A stretch of 64,000 bases of DNA from CAVQBC01 sp963848415 (GCA_963848415.1 CAWKDN010000003.1:62001-126000); one strand, 5' to 3'; positions 46,118-55,165 are shown, counted from the first letter of the stretch. The notes: generated by a model not told the origin, from the letters alone. Made by a program: numbers and translations.

Positions 46118-47464
46118 ATGAAGGTCGCGGTCGTCGGCTATCCCAACGTGGGGAAGTCCTCCCTGGTCAACCGGCTCACGCAGTCGCGCGAGGCGGTGGT
46201 GCACGCCCAGCCGGGCGTCACGCGCGATCGCAAGGAGCTCGAGACCGACTGGAACGGCCGGCGCTTCACGCTGATCGACACAGGCGGGGTGGACCTCGAC
46301 GACGGCGACCCGATGGCGGTCTCCATCCAGGACCAGGCGCGGATGGCGCTGGCCGACGCCGAGGTCGCGCTGCTGGTCGTCGACGCGCGCGCGGGCGTGC
46401 GGCCGGGCGACGAGGAGCTGGCCGACGTGCTGCGCCGCGGCGACGTCCCCGTCGTGGTGGCCGCCAACAAGATCGACTCGCCGCGCGACCTCCCGCTCGC
46501 GCACGACTTCCACGGCCTCGGGCTGGGCGAGCCGATGGCGATCTCCGCCGCCCAGGGGCTCGGGACCGGCGACCTGCTCGACCGCCTCGTCGAGCTGATG
46601 GGCGACCAGGAGGAGCCCGAGGCCGACGAGGACCTCGTCCGCCTCGCGGTCATCGGGCGCCCGAACGTCGGCAAGTCCTCGCTCGTGAACGCCTTCCTCG
46701 GACGACAGCGGGTGATCGTCTCCGAGGTGGCGGGCACCACGCGCGACGCGATCGACACCCCGTTCGAGGTCGAGGGGCGCTCGCTGGTGCTGATCGACAC
46801 CGCCGGCATCCGTCGGCAGGCCAAGGTGCAGGAGTCCGTCGAGTACTACACGACGCTGCGCTCCCAGCGGGCGGCCGAGCGCGCCGACGTCGCGCTCGTG
46901 GTCTGCGACGCCACCGACGGCGTCACGAGCCAGGACCTGCGGATCGCCGAGCTGGCGATGAAGTCGGGCTGCGCCACCGCGCTCGTGCTCAACAAGTGGG
47001 ACCTGACCTCGGGCGACGAGTTCGACCTCGACCGCGAGCGCGCCCGCGTCGACCGCAAGCTGCGCCTGCGCCCGAAGGTCATGACCGCCTCGGCGCTGAC
47101 CGGCCGTCACGTCCAGCGCCTGCTGCTCGAGGTCATGTCGCTGGCCGACCGGGCGACCCACCGCATCCCGACCCCGCAGCTCAACCGCTTCCTGGCCGAC
47201 GTGACCGCCGCGCGCCAGACGCCGTCCAAGCAGGGCCATCGGCTGAAGATGCTCTATATCGCCCAGATCGGCACGCGGCCGCCGCGCTTCTCGGTCCAGG
47301 TCAACAGCCGCACCCGCATCACCCGCGAGTACGCGTACTACTTCGAGAACCGGCTGCGCGAGCGCTACGGCCTCGAGGGCATCCCCGTGATCATCGACTT
47401 CGTCGAGCGCGGGAGCCGGCGGCGCGAGGGCCGCCGCGACCGGGATTCCCGACCCGCTGAGTAG
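46118..47464 (+). CDS. der: Ribosome-assembly GTPase Der (EngA)
   Basis: The 448-residue double GTPase acts in 50S subunit maturation. G1 motifs occur twice: GYPNVGKSSLVNRL (residue ~7) and GRPNVGKSSLVNAFLG (~181), with DTGG/DTAG switch motifs, NKID and NKWD base-recognition motifs, and a C-terminal KH-like domain (RFSVQVNSRTRITREYAYYF). The tail is Arg-rich. Length is usual for the family. Confidence 0.96.
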   Translation: MKVAVVGYPNVGKSSLVNRLTQSREAVVHAQPGVTRDRKELETDWNGRRFTLIDTGGVDLDDGDPMAVSIQDQARMALADAEVALLVVDARAGVRPGDEELADVLRRGDVPVVVAANKIDSPRDLPLAHDFHGLGLGEPMAISAAQGLGTGDLLDRLVELMGDQEEPEADEDLVRLAVIGRPNVGKSSLVNAFLGRQRVIVSEVAGTTRDAIDTPFEVEGRSLVLIDTAGIRRQAKVQESVEYYTTLRSQRAAERADVALVVCDATDGVTSQDLRIAELAMKSGCATALVLNKWDLTSGDEFDLDRERARVDRKLRLRPKVMTASALTGRHVQRLLLEVMSLADRATHRIPTPQLNRFLADVTAARQTPSKQGHRLKMLYIAQIGTRPPRFSVQVNSRTRITREYAYYFENRLRERYGLEGIPVIIDFVERGSRRREGRRDRDSRPAE

Positions 47465-47483
47465 GGAACGCCGTGGCATCCGC

Positions 47484-47489
47484 TAGCCT
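47484..47489 (+). promoter_or_regulatory. -10-like TAGCCT in the metK leader region
   Basis: TAGCCT ends 75 nt before ATG 47565, giving a leader of about 70 nt, unlike the leaderless genes. I could not see a SAM riboswitch fold in it. Confidence 0.3.
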
Positions 47490-47564
47490 GTCCCGCCTCG
47501 CGCGCGGCCCCAGGTCGTCAGTTTCGCCCGCGCCTGCCCACGCCCCCGACTCGTTCCGAGGACG

Positions 47565-48797
47565 ATGACCCAGCTGAGCGACAACGAGTACCTGTTCACC
47601 TCCGAGTCGGTCACCGAGGGCCACCCGGACAAGGTCGCCGACCAGATCTCCGACGGCGTGCTCGACGCCGTCATGCGCGACGACCCGACCGGCCGCGTGG
47701 CCTGCGAGACGCTGGTGAACACCGGCCTCGTGGTGGTCTCTGGCGAGATCACCACCCAGACCTACGTCGACATCCAGGACATCGCCCGCTCGACGATCCG
47801 CGAGATCGGCTACACCGACGCCGACCTGGGCTTCAGCGCCGACTCCTGCGCGGTGATCAACGCGATCGACAAGCAGTCGCCGGACATCGCCCAGGGCGTC
47901 GACAAGGCTTACGAGAGCCGCACCGACCCGGCCGACGACGACGCGCTGGACGTCGCGGGTGCGGGGGACCAGGGGATGATGTTCGGCTACGCCTCCAACG
48001 AGACGCCCGAGCTGATGCCGCTGCCGATCTCGCTCGCGCACAAGCTCGCGCACCGCCTGGCCGACGTGCGCAAGGCCGAGGTGGTGCCCTACCTGCGCCC
48101 GGACGGCAAGACCCAGGTCAGCGTGCGCTACCGCGACGGCAAGCCGGTCGAGATCGAGAAGCTGCTGATCTCCACCCAGCACCGCGAGGGCGCGGAGTCG
48201 CTGCTGCCCGACGACCTGTGGGAGCACGTCGTCGCCCCGGTGCTGCCGGCCGAGCTCTACGACGCCGGCAAGCTGCGCGCGGACTTCATGGTCAACCCGA
48301 CCGGGCGCTTCGTGATCGGCGGGCCCGTCGGCGACGCCGGGCTCACCGGCCGCAAGATCATCGTCGACACCTACGGCGGCATGGCCCGCCACGGCGGCGG
48401 CGCGTTCAGCGGCAAGGACCCGAGCAAGGTCGACCGCTCCGCTGCCTACGCGGCGCGCTACGTGGCCAAGAACGTGGTCGCGGCCGGGCTGGCCGAGCGC
48501 TGCGAGGTGCAGGTCGCCTACGCGATCGGCGTCGCGCGGCCCGTCAGCGTGATGGTCGAGACCTTCGGCACCGAGCGGGTCGGCCGCGGGACGATCGCGG
48601 CGCTCATCCAGGAGCACTTCGACCTGCGCCCTGGCGCCTTCCGCTCCTACCTCAAGCTGCACCGCCCGATCTACCAGAAGACCGCCGCCTACGGCCACTT
48701 CGGCCGCGAGGACGCGGACTTCACCTGGGAGCGGGTGGACAAGGTCGCCGTCCTGCGCGAGGCCGCGGGCCTCGGCGCCGCGGAGGCGGTCGCCTGA
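47565..48797 (+). CDS. metK: S-adenosylmethionine synthetase
   Basis: The 410-residue enzyme makes SAM from methionine and ATP. FTSESVTEGHPDKVADQISD (residues ~11-30), GAGDQGMMFGYA, GRFVIGGPVGDAGLTGRKII, DTYGGMARHGGGAFSGKDP with the KVDRSAAY segment are the family signatures, all intact. The ATG follows a weak GAGGA. Usual length; no regulatory domain. Confidence 0.97.
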   Translation: MTQLSDNEYLFTSESVTEGHPDKVADQISDGVLDAVMRDDPTGRVACETLVNTGLVVVSGEITTQTYVDIQDIARSTIREIGYTDADLGFSADSCAVINAIDKQSPDIAQGVDKAYESRTDPADDDALDVAGAGDQGMMFGYASNETPELMPLPISLAHKLAHRLADVRKAEVVPYLRPDGKTQVSVRYRDGKPVEIEKLLISTQHREGAESLLPDDLWEHVVAPVLPAELYDAGKLRADFMVNPTGRFVIGGPVGDAGLTGRKIIVDTYGGMARHGGGAFSGKDPSKVDRSAAYAARYVAKNVVAAGLAERCEVQVAYAIGVARPVSVMVETFGTERVGRGTIAALIQEHFDLRPGAFRSYLKLHRPIYQKTAAYGHFGREDADFTWERVDKVAVLREAAGLGAAEAVA

Positions 48798-48855
48798 GCT
48801 CCGGGCCGAATCCACCGATTCCCGCGGCGCCTCGCCGCCGTGGCCGTTCGCCACA

Positions 48856-48908
48856 GCCGATCGGCCGCGACCCAGGTGGCACACCACATAGATGCGCGGC
48901 CGATCGCC
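48856..48908 (+). promoter_or_regulatory. Nested inverted repeats upstream of the GH1 gene
   Basis: CGATCGGCCGCG (48858-48869) and CGCGGCCGATCG (48895-48906) form a perfect 12-bp inverted repeat. Each arm lies in a CGATCG-centred short palindrome (GCCGATCGGC at 48856-48865), and the loop holds GGTG-GCA-CACC. Either a transcript hairpin after metK or paired operator half-sites for sugar control of the glycosidase. Confidence 0.45.
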
Positions 48909-48942
48909 TCTGGCTCGGCCCACGGCGCCGAGTCATCCACGG

Positions 48943-50151
48943 ATGATCGGCGGATCCGGCTCCGGGCGCGACTTCCCGGAGGGCTTTCTCTTCGGGAGCT
49001 CGACGGCCGCCCACCAGGTGGAGGGCGGCAACTCCAACAACGACTGGTGGGCGTGGGAGCACGCGCCGGGCACGCCCGCCGTCGAGCCCTCGGGCGACGC
49101 GATCGACCAGTACCACCGCTACGCCGAGGACATCGAGTTGCTGGCCGGCCTGGGGCAGAACGCCCACCGGCTCTCGCTCGAGTGGTCGCGCATCGAGCCC
49201 GAGCCGGGCGAGTTCAGCCCGGCGGCGATCGAGCACTACCGGCGCGTGCTCGGCACGCTCGCAGAGCACGGGCTCACCGCCCTGGTCACGCTGCATCACT
49301 TCACGTTGCCGCGCTGGCTCAGCGCGCGCGGCGGCTGGGCGGCGCGCGAGGCGGTCGAGCGCTTCGCCCGCTACTGCGAGAAGGTCGCGAGCGCGCTGGG
49401 CGACCTGATGCCCTACGCGTGCACGATCAACGAGCCGCAGATCGTCGCCCGCATGGGCTACCTCGAGGGCGTCTTCCCGCCCGGCATCCGCAACCCCGGG
49501 CTGTGGCGCCAGGTGACGCGCACCTTCGTCGCCGCCCACGAGGCGGCGGTCGCGGCGCTGCACGAGGGCTCGGGCGCCCCCAAGGCCGGCATCTGCCTGC
49601 AGATGCCGCTCTTCGAGGCCGCCCGCCCGGGCGACGCCGGCTGCGAGGCGCTGCGGGCGACGCTGCAGGAGGAGATGATCGACGTCTACCTGCGCGGGCT
49701 GACGGGCGACTTCGTCGGCGTGCAGTACTACACCCGCGAGCGCCTCGACCCCGCGCTGCCGGGCCACAACGCGCCGCCGCCGGAGGGCGCCGAGCTCACG
49801 CTGATGGGCTGGGAGATCGAGCCCGAGGGGCTGCACCGCGCGATCACCACCGCGGCGGCGGGCTCCGGGCTGCCGGTGATCGTCACCGAGAACGGCATCG
49901 CCACCGCCGACGACACCCAGCGGGTGGCCTACCTGCGCTCGCACCTCGGGCAGGTCGCGCGGGCGCTCGGCGAGGGCGTCGACGTGCGCGGCTTCATGTA
50001 CTGGTCCTCGTTCGACAACTTCGAGTGGAACGAGGGCTACCGGCCGACGTTCGGGATGATCGGGATCGAGCGCGACGCCGGCCTCAAGCGCGTGGTGCGC
50101 CCGAGCGCCGAGCGCTACGGCGAGATCGCCCGCACCGGCTCGCTGGCCTGA
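48943..50151 (+). CDS. Family 1 glycosidase (beta-glucosidase-like)
   Basis: The 402-residue TIM-barrel enzyme is a GH1 retaining glycosidase. FPEGFLFGSSTAAHQVEGG at the N terminus, NAHRLSLEWSRIEP, LHHFTLPRW, the acid/base Glu in TINEPQ (~162) and the nucleophile Glu in IVTENGIA (~313), and FDNFEWNEGY near the C terminus are seen. No signal peptide, so it is cytoplasmic. It is slightly short for GH1 (~440-480 usual). No sugar transporter is adjacent. ATG 48943 is preferred; ATG 48892 would add 17 unconserved residues. Confidence 0.87.
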   Translation: MIGGSGSGRDFPEGFLFGSSTAAHQVEGGNSNNDWWAWEHAPGTPAVEPSGDAIDQYHRYAEDIELLAGLGQNAHRLSLEWSRIEPEPGEFSPAAIEHYRRVLGTLAEHGLTALVTLHHFTLPRWLSARGGWAAREAVERFARYCEKVASALGDLMPYACTINEPQIVARMGYLEGVFPPGIRNPGLWRQVTRTFVAAHEAAVAALHEGSGAPKAGICLQMPLFEAARPGDAGCEALRATLQEEMIDVYLRGLTGDFVGVQYYTRERLDPALPGHNAPPPEGAELTLMGWEIEPEGLHRAITTAAAGSGLPVIVTENGIATADDTQRVAYLRSHLGQVARALGEGVDVRGFMYWSSFDNFEWNEGYRPTFGMIGIERDAGLKRVVRPSAERYGEIARTGSLA

Positions 50152-50960
50152 GCGGCGTCGCCGAGCCGCTCGCGCATGACCGCCACGGCGGCGGGGTTCT
50201 CGTCGATGAGCAGGGAGTGGCGGCCGAGCGCGGTCGCGACGGCGCCCAGCGTGCCCGAGCCGGCGAACGGGTCCAGGCACAGGTCACCCGGGCGCGAGGA
50301 CGCCTGCACGAAGCGCCGCAGCAGCCCGACGGGCTTCTGCGTGGGATAGCCGGTCTTCTCGCGCCCGGTGGGGGAGACGATGGTGTGCCAGATCACCGAG
50401 GTCGGGCGCTTGCCGCGTGCGGCCTGCTCGGGCGTCACGAGCCCGGGCGCCATGTAGGGCTCGCGGTCGACGGCGTCTGAGTCGAAGTGGTAGCCGGCGG
50501 GGTCCTTGACGTAGACGAGGATCGTGTCGTGCTTCTGCGGCCAGCGCCGGCGTGCCTTGGCGCCGTAGTCGTAGGCCCAGATCAGCTCGTTGAGGAAGGC
50601 CTCGCGCCCGAAGAGCTCGTCGAGCAGCAGCTTGCAGTAGTGCGCCTCGCGGTAGTCGATGTGGAAGTACAGCGTGCCGGTGGGGTGCAGCAGCCGGCGC
50701 ACCTCGGCCAGCCGCGGCGCGAGGAAGGCGAGGTAGTCGTCGAACGCGTCGCGGTAGGAGGACTCCTCGAGCAGGCGCGTCGCGTAGCGGCGCCCGCCGA
50801 AGCCGGTGCGGTCGCCGGCGGGGTCGGCCGCGGTCTGCAGCGTGCGCCGCCGCTGCGGGCGGCCGGTGTTGAACGGCGGGTCCAGGTAGGCGAGCTGGAC
50901 GGACTCCGCCGGCTCGGCGCGCAGCAGGGGGAGGTTGTCGCCGAGCAGGATCCGCAGCAC
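50115..50960 (-). CDS. Site-specific DNA-methyltransferase (amino-methyl, beta class)
   Basis: The 281-residue enzyme has motif IV DPPFNTG (YLDPPF, ~residue 26) before the SAM-binding motif I near the C terminus (DPFAGSGTLGAVATALGR), the order of beta-class N4/N6 DNA methyltransferases. YPTQKP and SVIWHTIV lie between, as in Type III/Mod-like enzymes. No restriction endonuclease or specificity gene is next to it, so it looks like an orphan. GTG 50960 is chosen; an upstream start would overlap priA. Its 3' end overlaps the GH1 gene tail-to-tail by 37 bp. Confidence 0.85.
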   Translation of the reverse strand: MLRILLGDNLPLLRAEPAESVQLAYLDPPFNTGRPQRRRTLQTAADPAGDRTGFGGRRYATRLLEESSYRDAFDDYLAFLAPRLAEVRRLLHPTGTLYFHIDYREAHYCKLLLDELFGREAFLNELIWAYDYGAKARRRWPQKHDTILVYVKDPAGYHFDSDAVDREPYMAPGLVTPEQAARGKRPTSVIWHTIVSPTGREKTGYPTQKPVGLLRRFVQASSRPGDLCLDPFAGSGTLGAVATALGRHSLLIDENPAAVAVMRERLGDAAQASEPVRAISP

Positions 50961-50996
50961 GCGGGATGAGCCTACGGCTCCGCCCGGACCTCCCTC

Positions 50997-51002
50997 TAGC
51001 CT
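50997..51002 (+). promoter_or_regulatory. -10-like TAGCCT before priA
   Basis: TAGCCT ends 10 nt before GTG 51013, in the 52-bp gap to the divergent methyltransferase. Confidence 0.4.
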
Positions 51003-51012
51003 CGGTCGGCCC

Positions 51013-53076
51013 GTGATCGCCCGCGTCGAGCCGCTGACCACCACCCGCCGGTTGTCGGGGCCCTTCGACTACGCGCTGGGCGCCGATCCGCTCGCCGTCG
51101 GCTCGGTGGTGCGGGTGCCGTTCGGGCGCCAGGCGCTCGACGGTGTGGTGGTCGGCTTCGCCGAGTCATCCGAGGTCGCGGCGGACCGGTTGCAGGCGCC
51201 CTCTGCGGTCCGCCCCGAGGCCCTGCCCCCCGATCTGGTCGAGCTGGCGCTGTGGATGGCGGGCGAGTACTGCTCGACGCCGGCGCGCGCGCTCGCGCTG
51301 ATGCTGCCGCCGCCCGGGCGGCCGCGCACCCATCTCTGGGCCGAGCCGGTCACGGCCGCCGAGCTCGACGGCGCGCGGCTGACCGACCGCCAGCGCGAGC
51401 TGCTCGCGCGCCTGCCGGCCGCCGCCGGCGCCGACCTGCCCGCGCTGCGCCGCCTCGAGGCCCGCGGGCTCGTGTCGATCGCCCCGCGCGCGCGGCGCCG
51501 GGCGCCGCTGACCAACGCGCAGGCCGACCGCGAGGTGGCGCTGACGGCGGACCAGGCGGCCGCGCTGGCGGCGATCGCGGACGGCGACGGTGCGGCGACG
51601 CTGCTGCACGGCGTCACCGGCTCGGGCAAGACCGAGGTCTACCTGCGGGCGGCGGCGCGGGCGCTGGAGGCGGGCCGTGGCGCGATCGTGCTCGTGCCCG
51701 AGATCGCCCTGACGCCACAGACGGTCGCCCGCTTCCAGGCTCGTTTCGGCGACACGGTGGCGCTGCTTCACTCCTCGCTCTCCGACGGCGAGCGCTACGA
51801 CGAGTGGCGGCGGCTGGCGACGGGCGAGGCGCGGATCGCCGTCGGGCCGCGCTCGGCGGTCTTCGCGCCGGTCGCCGACCTCGGGCTGATCGTGCTCGAC
51901 GAGGAGCACGACTCCTCCTACAAGCACGAGGGCGACCCGCGCTACGACGCGCGGCGCGTCGCCGAGGAGCGCGCCCGCCGCGCCGGCGCGCGGCTGCTCG
52001 CCGGCAGCGCCACGCCGCGGCCGGAGACCTGGCGGCGGCTGCCGCGGGTCAGCCTCCCACGGCGGGTCGACGGCCAGGCGCTGCCGCCGGTGAAGATCCT
52101 CGACGTGCGCGGCGCGGCCGGGCCGCTGCATCCGGAGACGCGGGCGGCGCTCGCCGGCGCGCGCAAGTCGATCGTGCTCCTCAACCGCCGCGGCTGGTCG
52201 AACTTCCTCACCTGCCGCACGTGCGGCAAGGCGTGGGAATGCCCGCAGTGCGACGTGACGCTCGTGCTGCACCGCGCCGCCGGCGCGCTGGCCTGCCACC
52301 ACTGCGGCCATCGCGAGCGGGTGCCGGGGCGCTGCGACGCCTGCGGCTCGCTCGCCGTCGCCCGCTACGGCGCGGGCACGGAACGCCTCGAGCAGGAGCT
52401 GCGCGACGGGCTCGGCGTGCCCGTCTTCCGGCTCGACGCGGACACGGCGGCGGCCAAGGACGCGGTGCCCGAGCTGCTCGGGCGCTTCGGAGCGGCCCGC
52501 GACGGGCTGCTGCTGGGCACGCAGATGGTGGCCAAGGGCCACGACTTCCCGGACGTCACGCTCGGGGTCGTGCTCGACGCCGACTCGACGTTGCGCTTCC
52601 CCGACTTCCGGGCCGAGGAGCGGACGTTCGCGCTGGTCGCCCAGCTGGCCGGCCGCGCCGGCCGCGGGCCGCGCGGCGGGCGGGTGCTCGTCCAGACCAC
52701 GGCCCCGGACGCGCCGGCGATCGTGGCGGCGGCGCAGCACGACGCCGAGGGCTTCGTCCGCGGCGAGCTCGAGCGGCGCGCGGCGCTGGGTTATCCGCCG
52801 TTCGCCGACCTCATCCGGGTCGTCTGCTCGGCGCCGGACGGCGCGCCGGCGCGCGCGGCGGCCGGAGCCGTGGCCGGCGCGGCCGGCGCCCCCGGGGCGA
52901 CCGTGCTGGGCCCCGCCGCGCTGTTCCGCCTGCGCGGCCGCGAGCGCTGGCAGGTAGTCGTCAAGGCACGCGATCGCCCGGCCGCGATCGCCGCCGTGGG
53001 CGCCGCCGTGGAGTCCGCGGCGCGCGATCGCGCCCACCGCGCGGTGGCCTTCTCGGTCGACGTCGACCCGCAATGA
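51013..53076 (+). CDS. priA: Primosomal protein N' (PriA helicase)
   Basis: The 687-residue DEXH helicase reloads the replisome at stalled forks. The N-terminal DNA-binding part (VIARVEPLTTTRRLSGPFDY) precedes the helicase core with Walker A HGVTGSGKTEVYL (~204), DEEH in VLDEEHDSSYKHEG, and motif VI AQLAGRAGRG. The zinc-binding insert has paired CxxC: CRTCGKAWECPQC, CHHCG and CDACG. Both ATPase motifs are intact, unlike the ATPase-dead PriA of some actinobacteria. It overlaps def by 4 bp. Confidence 0.94.
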   Translation: MIARVEPLTTTRRLSGPFDYALGADPLAVGSVVRVPFGRQALDGVVVGFAESSEVAADRLQAPSAVRPEALPPDLVELALWMAGEYCSTPARALALMLPPPGRPRTHLWAEPVTAAELDGARLTDRQRELLARLPAAAGADLPALRRLEARGLVSIAPRARRRAPLTNAQADREVALTADQAAALAAIADGDGAATLLHGVTGSGKTEVYLRAAARALEAGRGAIVLVPEIALTPQTVARFQARFGDTVALLHSSLSDGERYDEWRRLATGEARIAVGPRSAVFAPVADLGLIVLDEEHDSSYKHEGDPRYDARRVAEERARRAGARLLAGSATPRPETWRRLPRVSLPRRVDGQALPPVKILDVRGAAGPLHPETRAALAGARKSIVLLNRRGWSNFLTCRTCGKAWECPQCDVTLVLHRAAGALACHHCGHRERVPGRCDACGSLAVARYGAGTERLEQELRDGLGVPVFRLDADTAAAKDAVPELLGRFGAARDGLLLGTQMVAKGHDFPDVTLGVVLDADSTLRFPDFRAEERTFALVAQLAGRAGRGPRGGRVLVQTTAPDAPAIVAAAQHDAEGFVRGELERRAALGYPPFADLIRVVCSAPDGAPARAAAGAVAGAAGAPGATVLGPAALFRLRGRERWQVVVKARDRPAAIAAVGAAVESAARDRAHRAVAFSVDVDPQ

Positions 53077-53717
53077 GCGGCGACTATCCTCATCCGCCGA
53101 TGGCGCACGAGGATCCCGTCCCACCCGTCGAGCCGATGGAGGTCGAGCCCGAGGAGGAGCCGCGGCCGCTCGATCCCGAGACGCGCGCGCGCCGCGACGC
53201 GGCGCTGACGCTCGTGCGCAAGTACGGCGACCCCGTGCTCAAGAGCCGCGCGCTGCCGGTGGAGACCTTCGACGAGGCGCTGCTGCGCGAGGTCGAGCGG
53301 ATGGGCTCGCTGATGAACGACGCGCTCGGGATCGGCCTCGCCGCCACCCAGGTCGGCGTCATGCACCGCGTGCTCGTCTACCGGACCGATCCCGGCGCCC
53401 CGGTCGCCGCGCTGGTCAACCCGGAGGTCGAGTGGCGCAGCAGCGAGACCGAGGGCATGGAGGAGGGCTGCCTCTCGTTGCCCGGCGTCCTGGCCGAGGT
53501 CGAGCGTCCGATCCACGTCCGCGTCCGCGCGCAGGACGAGCGCGGCGAGCCGATCCTGGTCGAGGCGTCCGGCCTGGAGGCGCGCGTCGTCCAGCACGAG
53601 ATCGACCACCTCGACGGGGTGCTGATCCTCGACCGCATCTCGCGCGACGCGCGCAAGCGGGCGATGCGGGCCATGCGCGACCAGTTGGACGACGCGCCGC
53701 TCGGCGCGACCGGCTGA
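53073..53717 (+). CDS. def: Peptide deformylase
   Basis: The 214-residue metallo-enzyme removes formyl from new proteins. All three motifs are present: GIGLAATQVG (~88), EGCLSLPG (metal Cys, ~130) and QHEIDHLDG (two metal His and catalytic Glu, ~173). The first ~40 residues are an unusual Pro/Glu-rich extension; an inner ATG at 53100 would shorten it. It forms an operon with priA and fmt. Confidence 0.94.
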   Translation: MSGDYPHPPMAHEDPVPPVEPMEVEPEEEPRPLDPETRARRDAALTLVRKYGDPVLKSRALPVETFDEALLREVERMGSLMNDALGIGLAATQVGVMHRVLVYRTDPGAPVAALVNPEVEWRSSETEGMEEGCLSLPGVLAEVERPIHVRVRAQDERGEPILVEASGLEARVVQHEIDHLDGVLILDRISRDARKRAMRAMRDQLDDAPLGATG

Positions 53718-53739
53718 CGCAGCGGCTCGCCGGCGGATC

Positions 53740-54657
53740 GTGCGGACGGTCTACCTCGGCACGTCGGATTTCGCGGCGGTCGTGCTCGGGCGCCTCGCCG
53801 CGAGCCCGCACCGGCCGGCGCTGGTCGTCACCCGCCCGGACCGCCCGCGCGGGCGCGGGCGGCGCCTGAGCCCGCCGCCGGTGGCCGAGCGCGCCGCGGC
53901 GCTCGGGCTGGACGTGCTCCAGCCGGAGGACCTGCACGCGCCCGATTCACTCGCGGCGATCGCCGCCGCCGAGCCCGCGGTGCTGTGCGTGTGCGCCTTC
54001 GGCGTGCTGATCAAGGAGCCGCTGCTCTCCGGCTACGAGCTGCTCAACGTCCATCCGTCGCTGCTGCCGCGCTGGCGCGGCGCGGCGCCCGTGGAGCGGG
54101 CGATGATGGCCGGCGACGCCGCCACGGGCGTCTCGATCATGCGCCTGACCGCGGGCCTGGACTCCGGGCCGGTCTGCCTGCAGGCGGCCGAGCCGATCAC
54201 GGGCGAGGACGACTACGGGTCGCTGGCCGCCCGCCTCGCCGGGCTCGGCGGCGAGCTGCTGGTGCGCGCGCTGGACGAGCGCCCGCCGTTCGTCGAGCAG
54301 GCCGAGGCCGGCGTGACCTACGCCGAGAAGATCGAGCCGGTCGACCGTGCGCTGAACCCGGCGCAGCCCGCCGCGGTGCTCGAGCGGGTCGTGCGGGCGC
54401 TGCGGCCGCACATCGGCGCGCGGCTGGCGCTGCCGGACGGAGGCTGGCTGGGCGTCGACGCCGCGATCGTCGTCGACGCCGGCGACGCGCCGCCGGCGGG
54501 CCGCGTGGCGGTCGCAGGCGGCCGGCTCGTCCTCGGCTGCGCCGACGGCGGCCTCGAGCTGCTCGAGATCCGCCCGCCCGGTGGCCGGCGGATGGCGGCG
54601 GCGGACTGGCTGCGCGGCCGCCCGGACGAGCGGCTGACGAGCTTCGCGGTGGCCTGA
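53740..54657 (+). CDS. fmt: Methionyl-tRNA formyltransferase
   Basis: The 305-residue enzyme formylates initiator Met-tRNA with 10-formyl-THF. VYLGTSDFAAVVLGRLA at the start, VTRPDRPRGRGRRLSPPPV, CVCAFGVLIKEPLL, the catalytic NVHPSLLPRWRGAAPVERAM (Asn/His), TGVSIMRLTAGLDSGP with the catalytic Asp, and the C-terminal domain are seen. Start GTG 53740 is 22 bp after def. Confidence 0.94.
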   Translation: MRTVYLGTSDFAAVVLGRLAASPHRPALVVTRPDRPRGRGRRLSPPPVAERAAALGLDVLQPEDLHAPDSLAAIAAAEPAVLCVCAFGVLIKEPLLSGYELLNVHPSLLPRWRGAAPVERAMMAGDAATGVSIMRLTAGLDSGPVCLQAAEPITGEDDYGSLAARLAGLGGELLVRALDERPPFVEQAEAGVTYAEKIEPVDRALNPAQPAAVLERVVRALRPHIGARLALPDGGWLGVDAAIVVDAGDAPPAGRVAVAGGRLVLGCADGGLELLEIRPPGGRRMAAADWLRGRPDERLTSFAVA

Positions 54658-54658
54658 G

Positions 54659-55045
54659 ATGCGCGCGGCGGCGCTGGTGCTCGCAGGGGCCGTGGTGGCG
54701 GTCGTCGCCGTCGCGGCCGCGCTCGCTGTGGCGGCGGGCGGCCAAGACGGCGTCCGCCTCGTGCGCCGGCTTCGGCCGGACGTCACGGTCCACTTCCACC
54801 AGGCGCTGGCTCTCGTGAATCGTTCGGCCGGCGTGGTTCGCGCCGTCGTGCGCCGGTACGCCTCGGTGGCGCGGCTGCCGGCCCGGACGCTGCCGCGCGA
54901 CTGCGGCACCGCGGCGGAGTGGCAGAACACCGTGCTGCCGGGGACGAGCGCGTTCGCGGTCGAGCTCCCGGCCGGCCCGCTGTCGCCGGCCGCGGTCCGG
55001 CGTCACGCGGCCGCGGTGCTCGCGGTCGCGCGCACGGCGGGATAG
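54659..55045 (+). CDS. Secreted fragment resembling the C-terminal half of an M14-type zinc peptidase
   Basis: The 128-residue protein has a strong N-terminal hydrophobic signal (residues ~4-27). The rest, VRLVRRLRPDVTVHFHQALA, YASVARLPARTLPRDCGTA, EWQNTVLPGTSAFAVELPAG, resembles the last part of secreted M14/murein-amidase-like peptidases, where the HFHQ His would be a zinc ligand and the Glu of VELP the catalytic base. The first half with the HxxE zinc motif is missing. So it is likely an inactive or deleted relative; the family call is my recognition of pattern only. ATG 54659 is one base after the fmt stop. Confidence 0.5.
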   Translation: MRAAALVLAGAVVAVVAVAAALAVAAGGQDGVRLVRRLRPDVTVHFHQALALVNRSAGVVRAVVRRYASVARLPARTLPRDCGTAAEWQNTVLPGTSAFAVELPAGPLSPAAVRRHAAAVLAVARTAG

Positions 55046-55106
55046 CTCTCGCTCCGTTCGTCCGCGAAGGAAGCGCGAACCCCGCATCGAGGGGGTCGAA
55101 GCGTGC

Positions 55107-55165
55107 GGGCGATCAACACGTCGAGATCCGGAGTCCCCGGGGGGTGATCTCGACGTTTCGTCGCC
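55107..55165 (-). repeat. REP-like palindromic repeat, copy C
   Basis: On the plus strand GGGCGATCAACACGTCGAGA opens it, and GATCTCGACGTTTCGTCGCC closes it, with CGTCGAGATC/GATCTCGACG as perfect 10-bp arms. Its reverse complement matches copy B at 40183-40243. It lies 61 bp after the preceding stop, again in a 3' intergenic gap. Confidence 0.75.

Noticed and set aside
47465..47564. Possible SAM riboswitch before metK
   Set aside because: The 100-bp gap is C-rich, the leader would be ~70 nt, and I could not find the core stems of known SAM riboswitches. A covariance search would settle it.
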